A stretch of DNA of 28,714 bases, from assembly GCA_964516325.1 (NCBI GenBank), contig CAZFAP010000045.1:1-28714 (forward strand), written 5' to 3'. Of the stretch, positions 14,310-22,587 are shown piece after piece (position 1 is the stretch's first letter; each line of letters starts with the position of its first letter). Made by a program: the position numbers and the translations under genes. Under the pieces are notes generated by a model that saw nothing but the letters and a program-made list of their open reading frames with translations, ran no database searches and had not been told where the DNA came from. The DNA is from CAZFAP01 sp964516325 (GTDB taxonomy: Bacteria; Auribacterota; JABMQX01).

Positions 14310-16763
14310 TCATTTTGGCGCATCGAGGCTGTACCGCAAGACTTCGTCCGGATCACGAAAGCGAAGCGAGAAGCCCCAGTCGCCGATTCCTTGATCAACT
14401 TTGACCAGGACTGCGTTGGGTCCCTTTCTGAGCGTACCAGAAACCACATCTTGATCGGGCTGGAGCCCTCGGTCAACTCTGTGATCGTGGACGAGCTTTC
14501 CGTTAATCCAGACACGAACGCCATCGTCGCTGCCGACGTACATGTCGGTGGTAATGTCGGCGGGGGCGACGACGCAGAAGTAGCCGTATGCGACAACGTT
14601 GTCCGCCGGAGACATGTGTTGCAACAGGTTCACAACGCCATCCGGCGCGACTCTGACTTTCTTCCAGGCGACTTCGCCAGCCTTGCCCTGATACTTTTTG
14701 TCAAAAGCGATCTCCTGCTCCGGGGGATAGACTTCTCGCAATCCGGTGCTGTTGGTGTTGTCCCAGGGACCGATGAGCATCCAATCGCGGACGTAATTCT
14801 TGTAGGGGGCCAACAGGATATAGTCCAGGATTGCCTCGCAGCTCGCTTGACCGGGGGCCGCCTGAGTGAATGTGAAGGTGATGTCGTTCAGCCCTTCTTT
14901 CATCTTCGCCTTCTCGCCGACGACGATGGCGGGCGAGGTCAGTTGGAACGAGGCTTCGGGGACACCCCGGGCCGTTACCGCTTCCAGAGCATAAATGTCG
15001 GACTTGGCGACGGAGATGGACAACACGAATGAATCGCCGACTTTCCCCGTGAGTTTCAATCCGGCTCCGCCGCTTAGTTCGGTTGGCAACTCGGCGTCCT
15101 CCACGACGGAAGCGCCGGCTGGGAGACGGCGCGCCGCGAAAAGTCCCTCGGCCTCGATGGCGCCGGGGACATACACTTTTGCCAGAGGCAGCCTTTTCTC
15201 AACGGGGGCAGGCTTGAAGAAGTCCTGTCCGCCCGGCATCTGATACCAGTACGCCATCGAGGCGTAATCGTTGCGGACCTTCTCCGTTGCCGAGTAATTC
15301 TCGATGGTTATCTTGAACTGCTTGCGGAAGGGAACGCTGTCAATGACGTGCCAGCGATAGCAGGACTGCTGCCTGGCGACGGGATCGGGAAGGGGACAAC
15401 CGTGATAGGGATTCACGAAGTGGCGAATCCCCCAGGCATCTCCGAAATAGTCCTCAGAACCGGTTCCGAAAAAGGAGGGGAACTTTTCGCCATCCACGTA
15501 GATTTTTTCGTCTCCTTCTCCCCACCATCCTCCGTGGACGTTGTCAACAAAGAGCGCTGCTCCGACGAAGCACCCGGCTCCCGTGCACTCCAAAAACGGA
15601 TAATCGAATGTCGCGCATTCGCGTTCCCGCCGCCACTTGGCGTGGAAATACGCCGTGTTCGGCGGCAAATCCTTCACCTTATTGAAGAGAACCTTTAGAG
15701 TTATTCTGCATGGCTTCTTCCCCTCGTTGGCGACCACGAACTTTGCCCGCTTGTGGAAGGGCATCCGCCAGTAACAGTATCCCGTAGCGTCCTGGATGCC
15801 CAGCGGGAGCGACGCATACGGAGACTCGCCAAAACTCTGTCCGAAAAAATCGCCCAGCGGCGCCCAGACGCTCGGTTCTTCCTCGTCATCCCAATAGGCC
15901 TTCAGAAGGACCTTTCTACCGGCGGCGCGCTCGCCCTCAGCGACGAGCTTGCCGTTGACCTGGTGGATAATCGCCGGCCCTTCAATCTCGTGGAGGGTCT
16001 GCGACTGACCCGGTTGCAGGACAGTGGTGACCTCGCGGCCGCCGAGCGACTTCAAAGACTGAGGGTCTCGCCCGCACTTGGAGAGTTTATCGGAGACTTC
16101 GGCGAGAGCCGATTTGTCGTCAGGAGTCAAGTCCAAGCGAAATGTCGGGACTTTTGTTCCGGCGGAAAGAGTCGTGTAGCCAATGTGGTAATACTGAATG
16201 ATCCGCTTGGTCTTGTCGGACCTGACCGAGGTGACTTTGCAGGATTTCTGGTAGGGAACCGGAAGGTAGCAATCCGATGCCGGATTGTCGCCGCCGAGGA
16301 CAACCCTCCTCTGCCAGACGAGCTGAAGCCGGAACGGCTCGACCTTCCCGGTGAACAACTCGTTGAAGTCAAGCTCGATGGGCTTAGCGTCGTCAAGATA
16401 GAACCGGATTTTGCCCTGGGGATTGGCCGACCAGATGCGGTTGATGAAGCCTGGTCCTTTCATCTCCGCCATCACGTCTTCCCCGGTCTCCTCCTCGTAC
16501 CGGATGTAATTCCCGGAATCGCCGTTGGCGTCCCAATCGAGATACTTACCGGTTGCCTCGTCGTAGCGAGACCGCTGATCGTAACTGGAGAACTGGTCGC
16601 ATTCTTCTCCCTCGACCAAATAGGGAAGCCGGTCCAGGTCCACGAGCCGTTTGAGAAGGTCGGAATACGTAAGGTTTTCCTGGGCTGACGATTTGGCGGG
16701 CACGACGAGCCCACTGACAAGAAGACACAGCGACAGAAAGAACAAGACTGACCGCAGACGCAT
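14310..16763 (-). CDS. Secreted GH172 (DUF2961) glycoside hydrolase with C-terminal beta-sandwich domain
   Basis: The 817-residue product has a signal peptide (about 1-28, ending KSSAQ) and a complete DUF2961 domain at about 30-500. Typical blocks are GPGFINRIW (103-111), YWRMPFHKRAKF (331-342), GGWWGEGDEKIYVDG and FFGTGSEDYFGDAW. Glu416 (GEGDEK) and Glu437 (GTGSED) are 21 residues apart, the spacing I recall for the catalytic pair of the characterised difructose-anhydride enzyme of this family. GH172 enzymes act on fructofuranosides or arabinofuranosides. After a linker (about 560-650) comes a jelly-roll-like domain (WMLIGPWDN, then MYVGSDDGVRVWINGKLVHD), resembling PA14-type sugar-binding modules. 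The start is fixed by AAAGGAGG. It leads the SMP-30/reductase/cytochrome group. The substrate here is unknown. Confidence 0.92.
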   Translation of the reverse strand: MRLRSVLFFLSLCLLVSGLVVPAKSSAQENLTYSDLLKRLVDLDRLPYLVEGEECDQFSSYDQRSRYDEATGKYLDWDANGDSGNYIRYEEETGEDVMAEMKGPGFINRIWSANPQGKIRFYLDDAKPIELDFNELFTGKVEPFRLQLVWQRRVVLGGDNPASDCYLPVPYQKSCKVTSVRSDKTKRIIQYYHIGYTTLSAGTKVPTFRLDLTPDDKSALAEVSDKLSKCGRDPQSLKSLGGREVTTVLQPGQSQTLHEIEGPAIIHQVNGKLVAEGERAAGRKVLLKAYWDDEEEPSVWAPLGDFFGQSFGESPYASLPLGIQDATGYCYWRMPFHKRAKFVVANEGKKPCRITLKVLFNKVKDLPPNTAYFHAKWRRERECATFDYPFLECTGAGCFVGAALFVDNVHGGWWGEGDEKIYVDGEKFPSFFGTGSEDYFGDAWGIRHFVNPYHGCPLPDPVARQQSCYRWHVIDSVPFRKQFKITIENYSATEKVRNDYASMAYWYQMPGGQDFFKPAPVEKRLPLAKVYVPGAIEAEGLFAARRLPAGASVVEDAELPTELSGGAGLKLTGKVGDSFVLSISVAKSDIYALEAVTARGVPEASFQLTSPAIVVGEKAKMKEGLNDITFTFTQAAPGQASCEAILDYILLAPYKNYVRDWMLIGPWDNTNSTGLREVYPPEQEIAFDKKYQGKAGEVAWKKVRVAPDGVVNLLQHMSPADNVVAYGYFCVVAPADITTDMYVGSDDGVRVWINGKLVHDHRVDRGLQPDQDVVSGTLRKGPNAVLVKVDQGIGDWGFSLRFRDPDEVLRYSLDAPK

Positions 16764-16769
16764 AGGACC

Positions 16770-16777
16770 CCTCCTTT
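16770..16777 (-). promoter_or_regulatory. Ribosome binding site AAAGGAGG deciding the GH172 start
   Basis: AAAGGAGG on the minus strand lies six bases before the ATG at 16763. It excludes the longer in-frame start at 16808 and makes the signal peptide begin at residue 1. Confidence 0.75.
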
Positions 16778-16879
16778 CGATGAAGCGCGTGGGGCGCTTC
16801 TGCCTCACGTTCGACGAGAACTCATGGCCATCATGCGCGATTCGCCAAGCCGCAGGCTTGCCACGCGCCGAGCCATTAT

Positions 16880-17851
16880 CTATTTCCCGCCGAGCTCCTT
16901 CTCGAGAATCTCCACCAGGCGAGGGCCACGAGCGTTATTCGTGATGACCCTGCCTTCTTTGTTGAGAAGGTACATGGCGGGGATGGCGTTTATGCCGTAA
17001 AGCTTGCCGACCTTATTATCCCAACCGAGCCCGTCGAAATATTGTCGCCAGGTCATCTTCTCATTTTTCACGAAGTCGAGAAATTTGTCTTTCGAGGTAT
17101 CGTAGGAAATCCCGATGATTTCGAAACCCTGATTCCGATACCTCTGATAAGCCTTCACTACGTTGGGAGCTTCCTCGCGGCATGGGCCGCACCAGCTCGC
17201 CCAGAAATCTATGAGGAGAACTTTCCCCCTGTAATCCGCAACTCTGAGAGGCTTCCCGTCGGTATCCTGGGCCCATTCGGGAAATTCGGGGAACACCAAT
17301 CCCTCCGGAGCGACGCGAAAGAGCGTAAGCTCCGCCTCCTTGTGCGTCTCGGGGAATTTAGTTTCGGTTTCTTTGAGGACTTCCTCAATCAATGCCTTCG
17401 CCTTTTTGGTGTCGCCCTTGTTTCCATAATGCTCGGCGGCGAAAAGCTTGAGTTGAAGTGACTTCTCGGGCTCTTTCTGCGATTGAAGAATCTGGTCAAC
17501 TAACTTATCGTCCTCGGCAAGGTGAACGGCGATTCCGATGACTTCCCTGTCAATGTCGTCGGCAGCCTGTGCGCCTTGTTCTGTCTTTTTGTAGTCGAGA
17601 AATGCCGGGATGAGCTTCGTTTTCGCGTATTCTTTCAGCTTCTTTTGAAAGTCTTCGCGGGAGAGTTTCTGCTTCCGGAGAGACGACCTGAATTCGTTGA
17701 ATTTGTTTACTTGCTCCGCCCGGAATTGGGTGAAGCCCTTGACCTTCACTTCCTGGGACACGGTTGCGCCGGGGCACAGCCCGGTTTCTCCACCAAGCCA
17801 CACGACGCCACAAAACACCACCAACACCGTCCACCGTATTGCTGTTTTCAT
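16880..17851 (-). CDS. Exported TlpA-like thiol-disulfide oxidoreductase
   Basis: The 323-residue product starts at ATG 17851. Residues 1-30 form a signal peptide. Residues about 35-180 are helical and charged (for example FRSSLRKQKLSREDFQKKLK), a scaffold often seen ahead of thioredoxin domains in these phyla. From about 185 there is a TlpA/AhpC-type thioredoxin fold: LLIDFWASWCGPCREEAPN with the active pair Cys221/Cys224, IIGISYDTSKDKFLDFV, and the cis-Pro loop INAIPAMYLLNKEG. TlpA-type proteins keep exported cysteines reduced, notably heme-binding CXXCH sites before heme attachment. That fits the tetraheme cytochrome encoded downstream on the same strand, but the link is inferred. It follows the PilT-like gene after 37 bases, so the two are probably cotranscribed. 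Confidence 0.9.
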   Translation of the reverse strand: MKTAIRWTVLVVFCGVVWLGGETGLCPGATVSQEVKVKGFTQFRAEQVNKFNEFRSSLRKQKLSREDFQKKLKEYAKTKLIPAFLDYKKTEQGAQAADDIDREVIGIAVHLAEDDKLVDQILQSQKEPEKSLQLKLFAAEHYGNKGDTKKAKALIEEVLKETETKFPETHKEAELTLFRVAPEGLVFPEFPEWAQDTDGKPLRVADYRGKVLLIDFWASWCGPCREEAPNVVKAYQRYRNQGFEIIGISYDTSKDKFLDFVKNEKMTWRQYFDGLGWDNKVGKLYGINAIPAMYLLNKEGRVITNNARGPRLVEILEKELGGK

Positions 17852-17858
17852 TGCTATT

Positions 17859-17866
17859 CCTCCTTT
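17859..17866 (-). promoter_or_regulatory. Ribosome binding site AAAGGAGG deciding the TlpA-like start
   Basis: AAAGGAGG on the minus strand lies seven bases before the ATG at 17851. It favours this start over an in-frame start at 17914 that would overlap the PilT-like gene. Confidence 0.7.
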
Positions 17867-17888
17867 CGCCTCCGGATGCCCGTTCGAC

Positions 17889-18980
17889 TCAACCCACATC
17901 GCGGGAACTCGCACCCAGGTAGATTCCTCGCATTTCGAGCTCCAGCTCCTCGACGTTGTCCGCGTATTTTCGAGCCTCCTCCTCGCTGATTTTGCCCGCC
18001 TTGAGAAGCTTTATTAGGGCCTGATTAAACGTCAGCATGCCGAAAACGCCGCCCTTCTTGACAGCGTCGTAAAGGTCGCCGGTCCGCCCCTCATAAATAA
18101 TCTTGCGGATGGTCGGCGTGGAGAGCATGATCTCGCAGGCTGGAATTCGCCCCGTGCCGTCTTTCATGACGAGCAGCCTCATGGAAATCACGCCTTTGAG
18201 AACGAGGGATAACTGCATTCGGATTTGCGCGTGCTGATAGGGGGGAAAGTAATTGATGATGCGCTCGACGGTCTGCGTCGCATCAATGGTGTGGAGCGTG
18301 CTCAAGACGAGGTGCCCGGTCTCCGCTGCCATGATGGCGCTGGACATGGTCTCGAGGTCGCGCATTTCGCCAATCAGGATGATGTCGGGACTTTGCCGAA
18401 TGACGTGGCGCAGCGCGGTGTGAAAATCGAGCGTGTCCATTCCGACTTCCCGCTGGCTGATGACCGACTTCTTGTCGGTGAACATGAACTCCACGGGGTC
18501 TTCTATCGTGATGATGTGTTTTGCCTCGCGCCGGTTGACATACTCGATCATGCTGGCGAGCGTTGTGGATTTGCCGCAGCCAGCGATTCCGGTAATCAGG
18601 ACCATCCCCCGCGCCTCATCGGAGAGTTTTTGCAGAACCTCGACGGGAAGGTTCAGCTCCTCAAAGGTCTGAATGTTCTCGCGAATGGAGCGGAAGACCA
18701 TTGCCCGCGTTCCCTGCTGCCAGTAAATGTTGACGCGGAATCGCCCTGTCCCCGGTCGCCGAAACGCGAGATCCATCTCTCGCTGGGTGCGATAGGCCGC
18801 CCTCTGGTCCTCGTCCATCAACTCGTCGCTCATTTGTTCAATGTCCTTCGGGGAAAGGCCGGTATTGGGCAACATGACGAGCTTGTTGTCCACTCGCAGG
18901 TAGCAGGGGCTGTACGCCTTCAGGTAGAGATCAGAGGCGCCGCGCCTGACCATTTCCTTGAGAAGGTCCTCAACATTCAT
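17889..18980 (-). CDS. pilT: PilT/PilU-family twitching motility ATPase
   Basis: The 363-residue cytoplasmic ATPase carries all retraction-ATPase motifs: N-terminal domain with ASDLYLKAYSPCYLRVDNKL (15-34), Walker A GIAGCGKS (131-138), Asp box ITIEDPVEF (158-166), Walker B DIILIGEMRD (199-208) and His box GHLVLSTLHT (222-231). The C-terminal helical part includes RIPACEIMLSTPTIRKII. Such hexamers power retraction of type IV pili or related machines. Length lies between PilT and PilU, and both symbols are possible. No other pilus gene is in the window. The ATG at 18980 is chosen because the PilT-type N-terminus starts there, although the ribosome site is weak (GGGGGA). The TlpA-like gene follows closely. 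Confidence 0.92.
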   Translation of the reverse strand: MNVEDLLKEMVRRGASDLYLKAYSPCYLRVDNKLVMLPNTGLSPKDIEQMSDELMDEDQRAAYRTQREMDLAFRRPGTGRFRVNIYWQQGTRAMVFRSIRENIQTFEELNLPVEVLQKLSDEARGMVLITGIAGCGKSTTLASMIEYVNRREAKHIITIEDPVEFMFTDKKSVISQREVGMDTLDFHTALRHVIRQSPDIILIGEMRDLETMSSAIMAAETGHLVLSTLHTIDATQTVERIINYFPPYQHAQIRMQLSLVLKGVISMRLLVMKDGTGRIPACEIMLSTPTIRKIIYEGRTGDLYDAVKKGGVFGMLTFNQALIKLLKAGKISEEEARKYADNVEELELEMRGIYLGASSRDVG

Positions 18981-19180
18981 CGGTTGTCCCCCGTCGAGAT
19001 TTGCCTCGGGGCGGCAGTACGGAGAGGCAATTCCATAGCGCGTTTGCAAATGCAAAAGTTGTCTCGAATTCTACCAGACCTTCCGCAAACCGCCAAAGCC
19101 TTTGTTGGCAAGGGTGGTAAGGCCTCAGTTATGGGCAGGGGATCCCCACGCGCTGGGGGACCGTGGGGAGGAAGGATGGA

Positions 19181-19201
19181 ACCGCAGATGGACGCAGATG
19201 A
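19181..19201 (+). repeat. ACCGCAGATGGACGCAGATG-type dispersed repeat
   Basis: This is a near tandem duplication of CGCAGATG. It resembles the element at 3870-3894. Repeats of this wording recur between genes in many environmental genomes; no function is known to me. Confidence 0.45.
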
Positions 19202-19411
19202 GAAACAGGCGAGCGCTCACTCGCCTCGATGGGTCGGACTTTTGTGGCGTCGCCCCCCGGCAACTGAGGGATTACGCCAGGGCGCGGCTCCGTTTTGACG
19301 GCAGATTCCGTCGGAAGGCGTTGGTCGAGGGGCTGGCCAGCCCACGGCCAACAATTCGCAGAGCGAGTCTTCTGCCCTGAGAATTAGCGTCACACGGGGA
19401 GCCTTTTCATG

Positions 19412-19478
19412 CACCACGAAGGCACGAAGACACAAAAATACATTCGCCCGACGGTCGCCTCTCCCTTGTGTCTTGGTG
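19412..19478. repeat. Long inverted repeat, CACGAAGACACAA / TTGTGTCTTGGTG
   Basis: The left arm (19423-19435, preceded by CACCACGAAGG) and the right arm (19466-19478) pair at 12 of 13 bases around about 30 bases. It would fold as a stem-loop in RNA or DNA. The wording matches a widespread class of dispersed repeats in environmental bacteria. Confidence 0.55.
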
Positions 19479-19640
19479 GCGCCCGGCCTGAAACTTGCCA
19501 TCAGGGGGCCGACATCTTCATGGTCCCCGGGTGAACGAAGTTCATGAGCGACTGCGGTTCCATTTACCCTCGGCTTTCTCGGCGCCTTCTGCGGTGAGTC
19601 CTCCCGAGACCGACGCATTGCGACGGGGCGCCGCTGTGGC

Positions 19641-20987
19641 TCACGGACCCTCGCCAGCCGGGAACTCTACCCGCAGCGATGAAGAAGCTCCCTCTTCGTC
19701 AACCAAGATTATCGCGGCTGCCTCTCCGCGGAGGCAGCTTCCGGTATTGAAGAACTTCACCTCCCGCCCGTCACCTGGGGAATCGCCCATATTCAGACGG
19801 TCCGGGTTCTCCACGGGCGTCGGCTCGTGAGTGTGCCCGAATATTACGTAACTCGGATATTCTTCCATGTTGTCGGGCATGGGGACCTCCGGGTGCTCGC
19901 GGGGAATCGAGCTCAGACTGAACCGCGCCGCCTGAAGGAATTTTCTCACCAACCCCTTGTTGTCGTCCAGGAGCTCTCTGTTGTGCCGCGCTGGCTTTGC
20001 CTTTCGCATCTCTCTGAGGATTTCCTTCTTGGCGACCTTGAAGGCGATGTCCTGCGCCAGCTCTTTGAAAAATGAAAAGTCCAATTGCCCGTCCGCCCAG
20101 CGGAGGAATGTCTCCAACACTTTCACGAATTCGGTCATCTTCCGTCTTTTTGCGTCTGGCTCCTTGGCTTCCGCCTGGATTTGACGGATCAACCGGGTGC
20201 TCGGTCCGCCTTGCCCAAGCCCGGTGCAGATCAGACTGTTTGCCGGAATATTGCATTCCTCCACCCACTTCAGTCCTTGTCGCGGGGGGTCTTCGCGGTC
20301 CACAGCGAGCACTCGGTCAAAAACCTCTGTAATGAAGACCCATGCTAATTGAAAGAGATGCCCGTGGGTCACCAGAATCCATTTCCCGCCCGGCAGAATC
20401 AGGTACAGATTCGGATAGACCACCGAGACAGGGAGGGACTCATCGGTCGGGTCCCGTCGAAACAAACCCTCGAGGAAAAGTTTCCCGTACTGTTTCTTCC
20501 TCTTTCTTCCTTCCGCATAACTGACGCCCGGAAGTTTCAGCGTGCCATCCCCTTCCGTCGAGAAGTCAATGATTCCGGGCTGTTCGTACGGGAAGTCCGC
20601 CGGGTCTCTGGGTTTCCTTCGGTCCCGCAACCGCATGAACACCTTCACTTCCTTCTGCACGGAATCCCACACGTCTTTGTCGTGGTTACCGGGAATGTAG
20701 ATGACTTCGTTGACAAGTCGCAGTTTCCGCAGGGATGTGAAGAACCGGCGTGCAACGGAATACGCTTCCTTGTAGGAGGCTATTGAGAAATCGAGCACAT
20801 CACCGGCGAGAACAAGATAGTCCGCCCTGTTCTTCTCGTTGACGCCCAGGTCGTGGAGCTTTTGTTTGAGCCAGGACAGGTCAGGACCGCCCCAGACTTC
20901 ATTCCCCTGATTATCCTCCGTCTCGCAATGAAACACGCTGCACGGATCGCCCATATGCAAATCCGAAAGCACAACCATTGTCTTCAT
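19641..20987 (-). CDS. Calcineurin-like metallophosphoesterase with large helical insertion
   Basis: The 448-residue product has the five metal-site motifs in order: VVLSDLHMGD (6-15), VLAGDVLDF, YIPGNHDKD, WILVTHGH and VIFGHTHEP. These bind two metals and cleave phosphoesters. About 150 residues, largely charged and helical (QIQAEAKEPDAKRRKMTEFV, LREMRKAKPARHNRELLDDN), are inserted between THGH and GHTH, making it longer than the usual 250-300. No signal peptide is seen. The ATG at 20987 has CAGAGG seven bases ahead. UDP-diacylglucosamine pyrophosphatase-like or general phosphodiesterase roles are both possible; I cannot choose. The next gene on this strand lies 660 bases downstream, so operon membership is unclear. 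Confidence 0.88.
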   Translation of the reverse strand: MKTMVVLSDLHMGDPCSVFHCETEDNQGNEVWGGPDLSWLKQKLHDLGVNEKNRADYLVLAGDVLDFSIASYKEAYSVARRFFTSLRKLRLVNEVIYIPGNHDKDVWDSVQKEVKVFMRLRDRRKPRDPADFPYEQPGIIDFSTEGDGTLKLPGVSYAEGRKRKKQYGKLFLEGLFRRDPTDESLPVSVVYPNLYLILPGGKWILVTHGHLFQLAWVFITEVFDRVLAVDREDPPRQGLKWVEECNIPANSLICTGLGQGGPSTRLIRQIQAEAKEPDAKRRKMTEFVKVLETFLRWADGQLDFSFFKELAQDIAFKVAKKEILREMRKAKPARHNRELLDDNKGLVRKFLQAARFSLSSIPREHPEVPMPDNMEEYPSYVIFGHTHEPTPVENPDRLNMGDSPGDGREVKFFNTGSCLRGEAAAIILVDEEGASSSLRVEFPAGEGP

Positions 20988-21290
20988 TTTTCGGCCTCTG
21001 GTTAAGGGCACACGGTTCTTCTGGGCATTGGCCCACATTTACAGGAGCCAGCCGCTGTGATGTCTCCCGACGGTCACATGGCGAGTTCTACCGCTGTGGC
21101 CGGCACGAGCCCATGTTGGGAGAATTCTTTCAGACATACGCGCAGAGCGTCAATCGAATTTGTTGCCGGATTGACCTCGACTCCGCGGCGCCTGCCTGAT
21201 AACCTTGAGCGATGGTGACGCCCGAGTTCGCGTGAGGCTCGCCCGTCTGCACTCAAGCCGTAACTTTGCCCTGTGGGAGGCGTATCAATC
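20988..21290. promoter_or_regulatory. Divergent intergenic region, about 300 bases
   Basis: This stretch separates the minus-strand phosphoesterase from the plus-strand GH130 gene and should contain a promoter for each. I see no convincing -35/-10 pair or operator. One minus-strand frame here (ending in VCLKEFSQHGLVPATAVELA) looks slightly protein-like but matches no family I know. Confidence 0.4.
21275..21280 (+). promoter_or_regulatory. Ribosome binding site GGGAGG deciding the GH130 start
   Basis: GGGAGG lies ten bases before the ATG at 21291 and overlaps the alternative GTG at 21273. It therefore favours the ATG. Confidence 0.6.
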
Positions 21291-22316
21291 ATGCTGAGAT
21301 TCACTCGCTGCGAGGAGAACCCAATCGTCCGCCCCGGCTTGTACGAATGGCGAATGGCGACGGTTTTCAACCCGGGGGTCATTTACGAGGACGGCAGATT
21401 CTTCATGTACGAGCGGGCGGCGGGCAAACTTCGTCCTTTCCACTGCTACATTGGCATGCTCGAAAGCAGGGACGGCGTCCACTTCCGCCACGTGAAAGAC
21501 GAGCCGGTCTTCACTCCCGAAATGGCGGACAGCCCTTACGGGAGCGTTCAAGACCCCCGCGTGGTCAAGATTGATGACACATATTACATGACGTTCGCTT
21601 TCCGACCCTACGCGTGGAGCTATCATCCAACGGGCCTCGGAGTGCCAGAATGCTCCGCCGCCAAATTCCCCGGATTCAGCGGAAAGCCGGAGGACAACCA
21701 GAGCCGCTCGGGCATCGCGGTGTCGAAGGATCGAGTGCATTGGGACTTTCTCTGCTGGGCGACCCCGCTGGAGCTCGACGACCGCGACGTCATTCTGTTC
21801 CCGGAGAAGATCGGCGGCAAGTTCGTTGCGCTACGCCGTCCGCTGCAATTCGTGGGTCCGGAATACGGGACCGATAAGCCGGGCATCTGGATTTGTTTTT
21901 CGGAGGACTTGCGAGACTGGTCCAAGCTGGAACTGATTGCGAAGCCCGAAAGCCAATGGGAGAGTAGCCGGATTGGCGGCTCAACTCCCCCCATTCGCAC
22001 CGAGGAAGGCTGGCTTGTTCTTTACCATGGCGTCGAGAATCGGTATCCGCCGACGCAGCGGGTCATCTACAGGCTTGGCGCAATGATCCTCGACCTCGAC
22101 GACCCGAGGAAAGTCATCGCCAGAAGCCGCAACTTCATCATGGAACCGGAAACCTATTACGAGAAATTCGGGCTTTACATACCAAACGTCATCTTTCCGA
22201 CTGGAAGCGTCGTGAAAGATGGGCTTCTCTACCTCTACTACGGCGTCTGCGACACCGCCATCGCGCTGGCGACCGTCCCCCTCGACGAGCTCCTCGCCGA
22301 CGTGCTCAAAGCCTAA
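21291..22316 (+). CDS. GH130-family mannoside phosphorylase or hydrolase-like protein
   Basis: The 341-residue protein shows the GH130 five-bladed propeller signature: ENPIVRP near the N-terminus, VFNPGVIYEDGRFFMYER, SVQDPRVVKIDDTYYMTF with the conserved Asp, ILFPEKIGGKFVALRRP, RIGGSTPPIRTEEGWLVLYH, VIYRLGAMILDLDDPRKVIA, and NVIFPTGSVVKDGLLYLYYG. GH130 enzymes are mostly inverting phosphorylases acting on beta-mannosides, such as mannosyl-glucose or mannobiose; some are hydrolases. No signal peptide is present, so it is cytoplasmic. The Arg/His phosphate-binding residues could not be assigned by eye, so phosphorylase versus hydrolase stays open. The neighbours on the same strand are a DUF72 gene (271 bases on) and an epimerase, and a simple operon is not obvious. 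Confidence 0.88.
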   Translation: MLRFTRCEENPIVRPGLYEWRMATVFNPGVIYEDGRFFMYERAAGKLRPFHCYIGMLESRDGVHFRHVKDEPVFTPEMADSPYGSVQDPRVVKIDDTYYMTFAFRPYAWSYHPTGLGVPECSAAKFPGFSGKPEDNQSRSGIAVSKDRVHWDFLCWATPLELDDRDVILFPEKIGGKFVALRRPLQFVGPEYGTDKPGIWICFSEDLRDWSKLELIAKPESQWESSRIGGSTPPIRTEEGWLVLYHGVENRYPPTQRVIYRLGAMILDLDDPRKVIARSRNFIMEPETYYEKFGLYIPNVIFPTGSVVKDGLLYLYYGVCDTAIALATVPLDELLADVLKA

Positions 22317-22400
22317 CGATCCTGCCAGGGGTGTGGTCTGAATGAGTTCCCGGCCGATCATTCGGGAAGCTCTCTGCTGATGATACCAGTCTGGAATCTC

Positions 22401-22441
22401 GAATGCCACCGAGCAATGGACTTGAATGCCACCGGGCGATG
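22401..22441 (+). repeat. Short tandem direct repeat GAATGCCACCG(A/G)GC(A/G)ATG
   Basis: Two 18-base copies (22401-22418 and 22424-22441) differ at two positions and repeat with a 23-base period. They lie in the gap between the GH130 and DUF72 genes. They could be a regulator-binding pair or a replication slip; nothing further can be said. Confidence 0.5.
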
Positions 22442-22587
22442 CATTAGGCTTTACGTTGAGGGTCAACTGGAACACGAGGTGGAAGCGAACGCTTCACCAA
22501 AGGAACTTCCGAACGTGTCGGGACCGAAGTGGTGGTCCTCAGCCCTCTGGGCGAAACGTCTCTTGAGACCTGACGAGCACGAGCGCA

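Larger units (their letters stand above)
18981..19640. other. 660-base spacer with dispersed repeats
   Basis: No gene is recognised between the PilT-like and phosphoesterase genes. It holds two dispersed-repeat sequences (19181-19201 and 19412-19478). The right part must contain the transcription start of the PilT-like gene or simply be read through from the phosphoesterase; I see no convincing promoter. Confidence 0.55.

Noticed and set aside
15753..16688. 311-codon open frame on the plus strand
   Set aside because: Antisense to the GH172 gene, which has full family signatures and a strong ribosome site.
19138..19147. GGGGATCCCC palindrome
   Set aside because: Too short to mean anything alone; expected by chance in GC-rich DNA.
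18225..19298. 357-codon open frame on the plus strand
   Set aside because: Antisense to the PilT-like gene over most of its length, with no motif of its own.
21074..21382. Minus-strand frame ending VCLKEFSQHGLVPATAVELA
   Set aside because: Slightly protein-like, but it overlaps the GH130 start and the phosphoesterase upstream region, with no recognised family.
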